Under the pieces are notes generated by a model. That model saw nothing but the letters and a program-made list of their open reading frames with translations, ran no database searches and was not told the origin of the DNA. 64,000 bases of DNA, taken from assembly GCF_041380015.1 (NCBI RefSeq), contig NZ_CP159978.1, one strand, 5' to 3'. Made by a program: the position numbers and the translations under genes. This document shows positions 26,600-34,707 of this stretch, one piece after another; position 1 is the first letter of the stretch, and the number at the start of each line of letters is the position of its first letter. The DNA is from Buchananella felis. GTDB lineage: Bacteria; Actinomycetota; Actinomycetes; Actinomycetales; Actinomycetaceae.

Positions 26600-29500
26600 G
26601 CACCCAACTAACGCCCTCCGGGGTCAAGCGAGCCCTCCCCAAGCTGCGCGACTACCTCAGCCCGATTCTCTACCGCCGCGTGGAGGCCATTGCCGAACAA
26701 TTGCAAGACGACGGCCTGATTCGCATCGACGATGCGATCGCCGCCACAGCGACCGCCGACAGCCCCCCGTTGAAGGGATCAGCATTCCGGGAGTTCCGGT
26801 CCACCGTCGCGAAGGCAGCAGCCGAGGCCGGCATTCGGTTCTCCCTGGAGGCCGACAAGCGCAAGAGCGAGTGGGCCTACTTCGAGGGCGACGATCCGCT
26901 GACGGCCGAGCTCGCAGCGCGTTCGGGTAAGGAGGCCCGCGCGGGCCTGCCCAAGGACGTAGTAGAAGCGGATGCCCAAGTGCCCGGGCCGATTCGCGTC
27001 TACTTCAGCGCGGCACTCCAAGAGCTGTCCCAGCCGAGCTCCCCGGCAGCTGAGTTGATTCAGCGGGTAGAGACTGAGTTGTGTCTCACCGAGGACAATC
27101 CGGACTTCGAGTTCGCCTCATCCGCTGACGCTCTGCTGGGCGCAAACCGCAAGGATCATCTCGAGAGCGCATGCAGCGGCGCGGACGTGATCATCGTTCT
27201 GCTTTCACCGGAGTACTTGCTGCCGGAAAACCCGGAACCGGAGATCGTCCACCAGTCGGGCAAACCAGTGGTGATCGTCAGTCTCCGCTCCGTCTCAGCA
27301 AAGGCAGAAATGCGCGAACTAGAGCGCTCGCACGTCCTGTGGGACAGGGAACCCTGGGAGGAGAAGGACAACACGCAACGAAGCCATTCGATTGGCGACC
27401 TGCTGGCCGCTGTGAAGAGGGCGCTGTCCCGGGACAAAACCTTGCCCTCCCGTCCCACTTGCACCCAGCTGCTGGGACAACACGCGCGCAGGACTGCCAA
27501 GGGTCTTGGCGCGCAGGAATCGCAGGTCCCCTTGCACGCCTCTAGGGGACAGTTCAGCACCACGGACCCTGAAGCGAGTTACGACGCCGAGCACCGACTC
27601 GCCAAGGATTCGGCAGAGGGCACCAGCGAGGGCTACACACCTCGCCACGTCCAGGCGGTACCAACCCTGCTGGAATGGTCAAAGAACCGCGCTGAGAGCT
27701 CACCACGCTTCGCCGCTCTGCTCGGCAACGTGGGCATGGGCAAGTCCACCGCGCTTAAGCAGCTAACCCTGCAGCTCCTGGACGCGCGCGAGCAGGACGC
27801 CTCGCTCCCCCTCCCCGTCCTCTTCGACCTGCGGGAGCTGAACGGCCGGAGCGTCGACGACATGGGCCCGAGCGAGCTGCTTGACGCCCTCATGAAGCGA
27901 ACCCATGTCAGGGGTGGAACTGCGTCTGGCGATGAGGTCTTGGAGGTGGCGACCCAGGGGAACTGCGTCCTGCTTTTCGACGGTCTAGACGAGGCGCTGG
28001 TGCACCTGACCGAGCAGCAGGGGCAGCGGCTGATCCAGCGCCTGTGGCAGATCGCGGGCGACAACCCGTCCACCAGGCTGGCGATCTCCTGCCGTACCCA
28101 CTACTTCCGTACCCTCCGCGACGAGGTCTCCACGTTCCTCAGCCAGGGACGCGAGAGCGTGAACGAAAGCGACTACCTGGTTCTCCACATGTTGCCGTTC
28201 ACCCAGGAGCAGGTGAGGGAGTACATCGCGAGCAACGTCGGTGCAGGCCGAGTCGCTTCGATCATGGCCATGATCCGCTCGGTCTATAACCTCACTGAGC
28301 TATCGGCCCAGCCGATGCTGCTGCGGATGATCACGGCAGCACTCGAGCCACTGCAGCGGCGCGCCCTGCGGGGAGAGACAATGCGTTCGGTCGACCTGTA
28401 CGAGTCTTTCGTATCCCAGTGGCTTGCCAGGGACGACGGCAAGCACGAACTGCTGCCCGACCACAAGTTGCTGCTGATGGAGGACCTCGCGGCGCAGCTC
28501 TGGCGCGGCGGGCGCCGCACCTGGAAGGTGCAGGACCTCGAAAACTGGATGCTCCGCTTCATGCGAAACCACCCGGACATGGAACTCCACTACGAGAAGC
28601 GCCTCCCGGGCCTCTGGAAGGACGATCTGCGTACCGCAACCTTCGTGACCCGTAGCGGCGACGACTACGGCTTCGCGCACACGTCCCTGCTCGAGTATTT
28701 TCTGGCCAAGCACCTCCTGCGCCTGCTCGCGGCGGGAACCGACGCCGCCCAAGCGGACTGGGCCAAACTTGCCCCCAGCCCCGAGGCGCAGCGTTTCCTC
28801 ATCGAAGCCCTGCTCGGTCTGCGCGCGGACGAACTGTCTACATGCCTGGCGACGCTCGCCGAACTGGGGCGCAGGCAAGAAACCGGCGTCCGCGTCCTCA
28901 ACTTTGCCGCCGCAGCCCTCAACCTCGGTCTGCGGATTTCAGACTTGCGCGGTCTCGACGCACGGGGAGCAGAGTTGGACTACTTCCGCCTGGCGGCATC
29001 AGCCCAACTCGACCTGTCTGGCGCTCGCTTCGGCGGCGCCTCGTTCCGCCACGCTCGCTTTCACGGCCTGCTCCTAGACAACGCGAGCTTCGCGGCCTGC
29101 GACCTCACCTCGGCTTCCTTCATTGACTGTGATATGACCGGTACCTCGCTCGACGAATCGACGCTTGCGGGCGCGACCTTCAGGAACTCAGTACTCCTAG
29201 CGTGCTCCACAGACAAGGCCGACTTCTACCATACCGACCTGATCGCCTGTAGGGACGTACCGGGCCTTCCCTTTGGGACGCGAAGCGCTCCGAACCCCCA
29301 GCTCGGCCTTCCCATCCCCTCCACCTTCACCGGCCACACCGGCTGGGTAATCTCTGGCGCCTACAGCCCGGACGGCACCACCATCCTCACCACCAGCCGC
29401 GACAACACCGCCCGCATCTGGGACACCACCACCGGCAAGCAACTCCACACCCTCACCGGCCACACCAGCGAGGTGACCAGCGGCACCTATAGCCCGGACG

Positions 29501-31530
29501 GGACCACCATCCTCACCAGCAGCTACGACAACACCGCCCGCATCTGGGATGCCACAACCGGCCAGGCACTCCACACCCTCACCGGCCACACCGGCTGGGT
29601 AATCTCTGGCACCTTCAGCCCCGACGGCACCACCATCCTCACCACCAGCCGCGACAACACCGCCCGCATCTGGGACACCACCACCGGCAAGCAACTCCAC
29701 ACCCTCACCGGCCACACCAACATGGTTATCAGCGGCTCCTACAGCCCGGACGGCACCACCATCCTCACCACCGGCTACGACAACACCACCCGCATCTGGG
29801 ACACCACCACCGGCCAGGCACTCCACACCCTCACCGGCCACACCAGCCCGGTGTCCTCCGGCACCTACAGCCCAGACGGCACCACCATCCTCACCACCAG
29901 CTACGACAACACCACCCGTATCTGGGATGCCACAACCGGCCAGGCACTCCACACCCTCACCGGCCACACCAGCGAGGTGACCAGCGGCACCTACAGCCCA
30001 GACGGCACCACCATCCTCACCACCAGCTACGACAACACCACCCGTATCTGGGATGCCACCACCGGCAAGCAACTCCACACCCTCACCGGCCACACCAGCG
30101 AGGTGACCAGCGGCACCTATAGCCCGGACGGGACCACCATCCTCACTACCAGCCGCGATGGCACCGCCCGCATCTGGGATGCCACAACCGGCCAGGCACT
30201 CCACACCCTCACCGGCCACACCGGCTGGGTAATCTCTGGCGCCTACAGCCCGGACGGCGCCACCATACTCACCATCAATGGAGACGGCACAGCACGCATT
30301 TGGGATGCCACCACCGGCAAGCAACTCCACACCCTCACCGGCCACACCAGCGAGGTGACCAGCGGCACCTATAGCCCGGACGGGACCACCATCCTCACCA
30401 GCAGCTACGACAACACCGCCCGCATTTGGGATGCCACAACCGGCCAGGCACTCCACACCCTCACCGGCCACACCAGCCCGGTGACCTTTGGCGCCTACAG
30501 CCCAGACGGCACCACCATCCTCACTACCAGCCGCGATGGCACCGCCCGCATTTGGGATGCCACAACCGGCCAGGCACTCCACACCCTCACCGGCCACACA
30601 GACTGGGTGGAGTTTGGTACCTACAGCCCAGACGGCACCACCATCCTCACCACCGGTTTGGATAACACCGCCCGCATCTGGGACACCACCACCGGCAAGC
30701 AACTCCACACCCTCACCGACCACACCGACTGGGTGAAGTTTGGTACCTACAGCCCAGACGGCACCACCATCCTCACCACCAGCCGCGACAACACCGCCCG
30801 CATCTGGGATGCCACAACCGGCCAGCAACTCCACACCCTCACCGGCCACACCGGCTGGGTAATCTCTGGCACCTTCAGCCCCGACGGCACCACCATCCTC
30901 ACCACCAGCGACGACCGCACCGCCCGCATCTGGGATGCCACAACCGGCCAAACCATCCACACCCTCACCAACCCGGTGCGCTTTGGCGCCTACAGCCCCG
31001 ACGGCACCACCATCCTCACCACCGGTTTGGATAACACCGCCCGCATCTGGGACACCACCACCGGCAAGCAACTCCACACCCTCACCGGCCACACCGACTG
31101 GGTGAAGTTTGGTACCTACAGCCCAGACGGCACCACCATCCTCACCACCAGCCGCGACAACACCGCCCGCATCTGGGATGCCAAGACCGGCCAAACCATC
31201 CATACCCTCACCAACTGGGTGCGCTTTGGCGCCTACAGCCCCGACGGCACCACCATCCTCACCACCAGCTTGGATAACACCGCCCGCATCTGGGACACCC
31301 ACACCGGCCAGCAAACCGGAATCCAGATCGACTTCCTGCCGGAGGGCGAGGTAGTGGTCCGCGACGGCGCCACCCAGGAGATCCTGGGCGCCTCCGACGG
31401 CGCCTGGCGCTGGCTGGGCATCACCGTGGTGCAGGACGACCGCCTGGTGCGCCTGCCCGCCGAAATGGGCGGCATGCTGCCGCCCCTTTCGGCACTCGGC
31501 CGCACCCCCACCTCCCCGGCAACAGCCTGA
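26596..31530 (+). CDS. NACHT-family STAND sensor with TIR-like, pentapeptide and 16 WD40 repeats
   Basis: A 1644-residue NLR-like protein. Residues 1-110: unrecognised, helical. 132-245: a second, degenerate TIR-like domain (PIRVYFSAALQ, GADVIIVLLSPEYLLPE, KPVVIVSLRS). 370-540: NACHT NTPase with Walker A GNVGMGKST (377-385), Walker B CVLLFDGLDEA (457-467) and the sensor segment AISCRTHYF (496-504). 540-780: helical NACHT-associated region. About 785-880: pentapeptide repeats (LDLSGARF, ASFIDCDMTGTSL). 912-1577: sixteen WD40 repeats. 1578-1644: tail containing LPEGEVVVRDGAT. It resembles bacterial NACHT/Avs antiphage sensors and fungal HET-E proteins. Translationally coupled to the TIR protein, its probable effector partner. 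Highly repetitive DNA may allow repeat-number change. Confidence 0.9.
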   Translation: MSTQLTPSGVKRALPKLRDYLSPILYRRVEAIAEQLQDDGLIRIDDAIAATATADSPPLKGSAFREFRSTVAKAAAEAGIRFSLEADKRKSEWAYFEGDDPLTAELAARSGKEARAGLPKDVVEADAQVPGPIRVYFSAALQELSQPSSPAAELIQRVETELCLTEDNPDFEFASSADALLGANRKDHLESACSGADVIIVLLSPEYLLPENPEPEIVHQSGKPVVIVSLRSVSAKAEMRELERSHVLWDREPWEEKDNTQRSHSIGDLLAAVKRALSRDKTLPSRPTCTQLLGQHARRTAKGLGAQESQVPLHASRGQFSTTDPEASYDAEHRLAKDSAEGTSEGYTPRHVQAVPTLLEWSKNRAESSPRFAALLGNVGMGKSTALKQLTLQLLDAREQDASLPLPVLFDLRELNGRSVDDMGPSELLDALMKRTHVRGGTASGDEVLEVATQGNCVLLFDGLDEALVHLTEQQGQRLIQRLWQIAGDNPSTRLAISCRTHYFRTLRDEVSTFLSQGRESVNESDYLVLHMLPFTQEQVREYIASNVGAGRVASIMAMIRSVYNLTELSAQPMLLRMITAALEPLQRRALRGETMRSVDLYESFVSQWLARDDGKHELLPDHKLLLMEDLAAQLWRGGRRTWKVQDLENWMLRFMRNHPDMELHYEKRLPGLWKDDLRTATFVTRSGDDYGFAHTSLLEYFLAKHLLRLLAAGTDAAQADWAKLAPSPEAQRFLIEALLGLRADELSTCLATLAELGRRQETGVRVLNFAAAALNLGLRISDLRGLDARGAELDYFRLAASAQLDLSGARFGGASFRHARFHGLLLDNASFAACDLTSASFIDCDMTGTSLDESTLAGATFRNSVLLACSTDKADFYHTDLIACRDVPGLPFGTRSAPNPQLGLPIPSTFTGHTGWVISGAYSPDGTTILTTSRDNTARIWDTTTGKQLHTLTGHTSEVTSGTYSPDGTTILTSSYDNTARIWDATTGQALHTLTGHTGWVISGTFSPDGTTILTTSRDNTARIWDTTTGKQLHTLTGHTNMVISGSYSPDGTTILTTGYDNTTRIWDTTTGQALHTLTGHTSPVSSGTYSPDGTTILTTSYDNTTRIWDATTGQALHTLTGHTSEVTSGTYSPDGTTILTTSYDNTTRIWDATTGKQLHTLTGHTSEVTSGTYSPDGTTILTTSRDGTARIWDATTGQALHTLTGHTGWVISGAYSPDGATILTINGDGTARIWDATTGKQLHTLTGHTSEVTSGTYSPDGTTILTSSYDNTARIWDATTGQALHTLTGHTSPVTFGAYSPDGTTILTTSRDGTARIWDATTGQALHTLTGHTDWVEFGTYSPDGTTILTTGLDNTARIWDTTTGKQLHTLTDHTDWVKFGTYSPDGTTILTTSRDNTARIWDATTGQQLHTLTGHTGWVISGTFSPDGTTILTTSDDRTARIWDATTGQTIHTLTNPVRFGAYSPDGTTILTTGLDNTARIWDTTTGKQLHTLTGHTDWVKFGTYSPDGTTILTTSRDNTARIWDAKTGQTIHTLTNWVRFGAYSPDGTTILTTSLDNTARIWDTHTGQQTGIQIDFLPEGEVVVRDGATQEILGASDGAWRWLGITVVQDDRLVRLPAEMGGMLPPLSALGRTPTSPATA
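29329..31326 (+). repeat. Sixteen near-identical 126-bp WD40 coding repeats
   Basis: Repeats 1-13 and 15 are exactly 126 bp (42 codons); repeats 14 (30967-31083) and 16 (31210-31326) are 117 bp and lack the GHT codons. The framework (YSPDGTTILTT, TARIWD, TTG, LHTL) is nearly invariant in DNA and protein. Variation is concentrated at repeat positions 5-6 (GW, SE, NM, SP, DW), 8-9 (IS, TS, SS, TF, EF, KF), 11, 22-24 (TSR, SSY, TGY, TSY, ING, TGL, TSD, TSL), 26 and 37-38 (KQ, QA, QQ, QT). Repeats 2 and 9 are identical in protein. Sixteen repeats fit two propellers. Confidence 0.97.
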
Positions 31531-31550
31531 GCCGCGCACACACAAAGCCG

Positions 31551-31582
31551 GGGGCCGGGGGATTGAAAAATCCCCCGGCCCC
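31551..31582 (+). terminator. Terminator of the TIR-NACHT operon
   Basis: A perfect 14-bp stem (31551-31564 with 31569-31582) with a GAAA loop, 20 bp after the stop. The arm is shared with the purC terminator at 23512. Confidence 0.8.
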
Positions 31583-31621
31583 GGCCCTCGCTCTGGATCA
31601 GCCCAGCCCTATCGGGCTAGC

Positions 31622-31675
31622 TCAGCTCCACTGCTCCTCGCTGCGGTCGCCCGCCCACACCACGTGGAACTTGCC
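31622..31675. repeat. 54-bp direct repeat, left copy (island boundary)
   Basis: Identical to 34654-34707. The two copies bracket 2,978 bp of low-GC DNA holding three genes. The repeat is the coding end of gnd including its TGA, so insertion left the resident gnd intact, as at an attachment site. No integrase gene is present. Confidence 0.9.
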
Positions 31676-31740
31676 TTTGCCGTTGATGCGCTCGAAGACC
31701 ACGACTATGCAGTCCAGAAAACGGGAGCGAACCGTGTAGC
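31622..31740 (-). pseudogene. 3' remnant of a second gnd allele
   Basis: Read on the minus strand this encodes VVFERINGKGKFHVVWAGDR followed by SEEQWS and a stop. The intact gnd at 34654 ends with ERTDRAGKFHVVWAGDRS and EEQWS. The last 54 bp (31622-31675) are identical to 34654-34707, while the codons just upstream differ, so it is the tail of a different gnd copy rather than a simple duplication. No start or body of the gene remains. It marks the left end of the low-GC dGTPase/CYTH island. Confidence 0.8.
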
Positions 31741-32019
31741 CATAGCACCCAATGCGGTGCAACGCATGCGACCATGACAAATAGCCCGTCAAAACGGGTT
31801 ACGACAGGATATCAAAACCCGCCAACCCCCACCTCTTGACCACAAACGAAGCTTTAATCAAATCTCTCGAAATACCAAAAACCAATGACATCGCATAGCA
31901 ATTCACTTACCACACACCGCTGAGATTCGCCAGACCAGCCCAAACGAACTGTGACTGAATAACAGGAAACTCTAGCACAGTTGGAAAATCGGCCTCGAAT
32001 GCACACAACTGGGTTGCAG
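31741..32019. other. Gene-free low-GC spacer inside the island
   Basis: AT-rich non-coding DNA following the CYTH gene. It holds a weak 5-bp hairpin CCCGT/ACGGG (31785-31798) that might end the minus-strand operon. Nothing else is recognised. Confidence 0.45.
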
Positions 32020-32628
32020 TTAACAATCCTTCGAACGCCTCTGCGCGGCCAGCACGCACGCGCAATCCGACCTCTCTCCGAAGGGGAACACCGCCAGGCA
32101 CTCATTAGCGAACGCAAAATTGTCGGTCACTTCAAGACCACAGAACTTCGGTATTGATAGCTCGTACACAGGAGAGGTTCGTTCACATTCAGCTAGAACG
32201 AGTGGACGATTATTCCCATGAAAAACATCAATCTCCCAAAGGTCGTCGCCCCAAACCAATGAATACCGCGACTTGACGACAACTCGATCATTATATCGAC
32301 ACAATTCAAAGGCAACTGTCGGATCTATCTCCATTTCCTTTTCGTAACGAGACCCCCCCACTCCAGGTGATTTAACTCCGACGGACGCACGAACAACCGA
32401 CCAATTATGGGATGTCACATACGCAGCCCACATCGATTCGAGGTCCTTGAGTTGACTGAGTTCAGAATGGCTTCCCCCTTCTAAATACAAGCGGACCCTA
32501 ACCGCGTATCCCGCTTGGCTAGCAAGATAACTCTGAATTATCAGATGACTCGCCGTCGAGGGCAATACAGATCTGTCTACCACTATGAACTTGCGCTCGA
32601 ATTCGAACGCACTTGCATCGCTACTCAT
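32020..32628 (-). CDS. CYTH-domain triphosphate tunnel enzyme
   Basis: A 202-residue protein with the CYTH/TTM signature ExExK at the start (E9-F-E11-R-K13 in FEFERKF). The alternating basic and acidic strands of the family follow: IQSYLASQAGYAVRVRLYLE, YEKEMEIDPTVAFEL, VVVKSRYSLVW, DLWEIDVFHG and LVLAECER. CYTH enzymes bind and act on triphosphates (class IV adenylyl cyclase, thiamine triphosphatase, tripolyphosphatase). Which activity this one has cannot be read from sequence. It is the last gene of a three-gene operon, 10 bp after a dGTPase-type gene whose family releases tripolyphosphate. GC content is roughly 45-50%, far below the surrounding 70%, showing recent acquisition. Confidence 0.82.
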   Translation of the reverse strand: MSSDASAFEFERKFIVVDRSVLPSTASHLIIQSYLASQAGYAVRVRLYLEGGSHSELSQLKDLESMWAAYVTSHNWSVVRASVGVKSPGVGGSRYEKEMEIDPTVAFELCRYNDRVVVKSRYSLVWGDDLWEIDVFHGNNRPLVLAECERTSPVYELSIPKFCGLEVTDNFAFANECLAVFPFGERSDCACVLAAQRRSKDC

Positions 32629-32638
32629 AAGACTGCTC

Positions 32639-34153
32639 TCAAATGAACGAAAGGGGAGTCATAGGCCCAACGCCACAGAGCATATGATGAAGCCGAATCG
32701 TTTCATCATCAGTAAGAGACACAATATAGTCAGCTGCACCGCGCCTAACTCGTTGCCCATCAGACATATCCTGGTAAATAAGATCGCCGCCATCAGCAAA
32801 CGCACCGAGCCGCCGCACCTTAGAGCCGCGCGTATCAGTCACCATGTCCAAGAAGCGCTGTGGGAAACGCCTATCCTTCTCGCTTTGCTTTTGCCTGGCA
32901 TGCAAATCATCGGGATCAACTTGAGAATCCTGATACCATCCACATAATGCCTCATGCAGTTCACGCACGATCTTCGTCTGCCCACGCTGACTGGCAGAAA
33001 GTCGCGGGTTCTCAATCGCAAAATGCCAAGTGATCTGCTTGAGGATTTCTAATGCGCAAGAAACAACCGGCGGCACCAAGAGCCGCCCCTGCTCATCAAT
33101 GGACACATTTTGCATCACATTCGCTACAACATCCGATTCAAACTGGTGCACTACCGCTCTATCAGTGCGGGTGTCCCGATATTGCGACATCGTCCGAAAA
33201 ATTACACCTGAGCGACCGTCGGAGCCGCCGAGAATTCGCCCCAACCACGTGAATGCGCTCCCAATCTCCGTTTGTTGAAGATTCAGACTTGTATCTGATA
33301 TTAACCGAGCTTGCACATGGTCCTGAAAACTCTTGTTCGCGAAGATAGATCCGATCGGAGGAATATCTCCCGAACGATACGAATCCGCAATATCATGAAC
33401 AGCATAGGTAATGTCATCTGCGAGGTTCATGATCTCCGAGTTGATCACATACCGATTGTTGTTCGCAAGAAACTCTTCTCGTAAAGCGTGCCATACGGCA
33501 ACATCATCGTCATATACGCCCCACTTTTTCTTATGGGCGCCATGCTCACGAGGCGTCTCAGTCCTACCGATTCGCCCAAGATCATAGCGTGAGTGCCCTT
33601 TGCTCCACGGATACTTCATCACCGCAATCAGGGATCCGGCAGTCAGTCCCATACCTCTTCGACACTGGCTACTCTCGACCAAATTTGGATCACGGCAAGT
33701 CTTTTGAGCAGAACGAACCAAAATGCGCAACGATTGCGCATTCCCCTCGAATCCGTCCGGCAATACCTCTCCAAACTGTGGATCTAGAAGAATTCGATTG
33801 AGCTCACTCTCAGCAATATGACCAAAGGGAGGGTGCCCGATATCGTGGGCCAATCCAGCAAAGTACACAGTTTCCGGAAGAACTGCTGCGGCTTGTTCTC
33901 CTTCGGTCTTGACAAGTCGCTCAGCAATTCTCTTGCCAACTTGCGCCACCTTAAGGGAGTGTATGAAGCGGTCATGCCCTCGAGAGATGCCCGGCAGTAC
34001 GGGTTGAACCTGAGTGACTCCCTTTAGTCGCGCGAACGCAGACGAATAGAGAAGAATATCTTGATCTTTGAGAAATGGGTCCCGCGCAAACTCGGAGGGT
34101 TCGCCATTATCAATTATGGTTCCGTCGAGCAGGATTCGGCTTGTAGTATCCAT
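32639..34153 (-). CDS. dGTPase-family HD dNTP triphosphohydrolase
   Basis: A 504-residue HD-superfamily enzyme of the dGTPase type. The metal-binding set is visible: H65 (RFIHSLKVAQVG), H103-D104 (AGLAHDIGHPPFGH) and the distal Asp in NLADDITYAVHD. The N-terminal SSAFARLKGVTQV motif with a downstream HDRFIHS is typical of the subfamily. Such enzymes hydrolyse dNTPs to deoxynucleoside plus tripolyphosphate, and dGTPases have been reported as antiphage effectors that drain dNTP pools. It sits between a 77-residue protein and a CYTH enzyme in a low-GC island flanked by gnd-derived repeats. A housekeeping Dgt is less likely given GC content and context. Confidence 0.88.
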   Translation of the reverse strand: MDTTSRILLDGTIIDNGEPSEFARDPFLKDQDILLYSSAFARLKGVTQVQPVLPGISRGHDRFIHSLKVAQVGKRIAERLVKTEGEQAAAVLPETVYFAGLAHDIGHPPFGHIAESELNRILLDPQFGEVLPDGFEGNAQSLRILVRSAQKTCRDPNLVESSQCRRGMGLTAGSLIAVMKYPWSKGHSRYDLGRIGRTETPREHGAHKKKWGVYDDDVAVWHALREEFLANNNRYVINSEIMNLADDITYAVHDIADSYRSGDIPPIGSIFANKSFQDHVQARLISDTSLNLQQTEIGSAFTWLGRILGGSDGRSGVIFRTMSQYRDTRTDRAVVHQFESDVVANVMQNVSIDEQGRLLVPPVVSCALEILKQITWHFAIENPRLSASQRGQTKIVRELHEALCGWYQDSQVDPDDLHARQKQSEKDRRFPQRFLDMVTDTRGSKVRRLGAFADGGDLIYQDMSDGQRVRRGAADYIVSLTDDETIRLHHMLCGVGPMTPLSFI

Positions 34154-34182
34154 GGCGCAACCCTCGAATGGAAGTCGTTGAG

Positions 34183-34416
34183 TTATTCTTCAGATGTGCG
34201 TGCCAAGTACTCGAAGAGGATCGCTGTCACAAGCTGGCTTCCGTAGCGCATCCCGTAATCAAGAACTAGTTCGGCCTGCAATTCAAAAGGATTGCAGGTT
34301 TTGAGATCTCTGTCACTGAGCGCGCGGCTAATTTCGCTTTCAGCTTGACGCCTGGCCTCCTCCCTTGACGAATCAATCGCGCGGTCAGGGCTCTCTAGCG
34401 TGAGTTGCGGAGACAT
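34183..34416 (-). CDS. Small helical protein heading the dGTPase-CYTH operon
   Basis: A 77-residue protein, unrecognised. The start is set at the ATG 34416 (MSPQLTLESPDRAIDSSREE) because GAAAGGAA lies upstream; a longer frame to 34530 has no support. It is charged, with a helical stretch (REEARRQAESEISRALSDRD) and a hydrophobic C-terminal helix (QLVTAILFEYLARTSEE). It precedes the dGTPase gene by 29 bp. It may be a sensor, inhibitor or regulator of the enzymes (inference from position). Confidence 0.6.
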   Translation of the reverse strand: MSPQLTLESPDRAIDSSREEARRQAESEISRALSDRDLKTCNPFELQAELVLDYGMRYGSQLVTAILFEYLARTSEE

Positions 34417-34653
34417 GGGGTGGGTTCCTTTCTTGCAGTGCTGATTCAGCATCAACCCGGTAGTTACGAGGCACGTTCGCACCCACCGTGCCATGATCAG
34501 CACACCGCACTTCGATGTGATGCCCATCATAGTCGCGAGCAGATGGTTGGCGGCTTCTTACACATCGTGTCGTGCGTCTTCTATACTTTCAGTTTTCTTA
34601 CAGATTTGGACTATTTAAGCCCGGCTCCTGCGGCTCTGCCCGCCAGGTGTTAT
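34417..34653. promoter_or_regulatory. Upstream region of the island operon and gnd 3' flank
   Basis: AT-rich (runs such as CAGTTTTCTTACAG) and without a supported ORF. It must contain the operon promoter reading leftwards. The transition back to high GC occurs just before the gnd stop at 34654. Confidence 0.45.
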
Positions 34654-34707
34654 TCAGCTCCACTGCTCCTCGCTGCGGTCGCCCGCCCACACCACGTGGA
34701 ACTTGCC
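34654..34707. repeat. 54-bp direct repeat, right copy (end of gnd)
   Basis: Identical to 31622-31675. It coincides exactly with the last 18 codons of gnd including the stop. Confidence 0.9.

Noticed and set aside
29197..31545. 782-codon open frame on the minus strand opposite the WD40 repeats
   Set aside because: It is the mirror of the 126-bp repeats: the repeat length is a multiple of three, so an open reverse frame repeats too. No ribosome site and no known domain.
31622..34707. Complete integrative element with recombinase
   Set aside because: No integrase, transposase or excisionase reading frame exists between the repeats; only three cargo genes are present.
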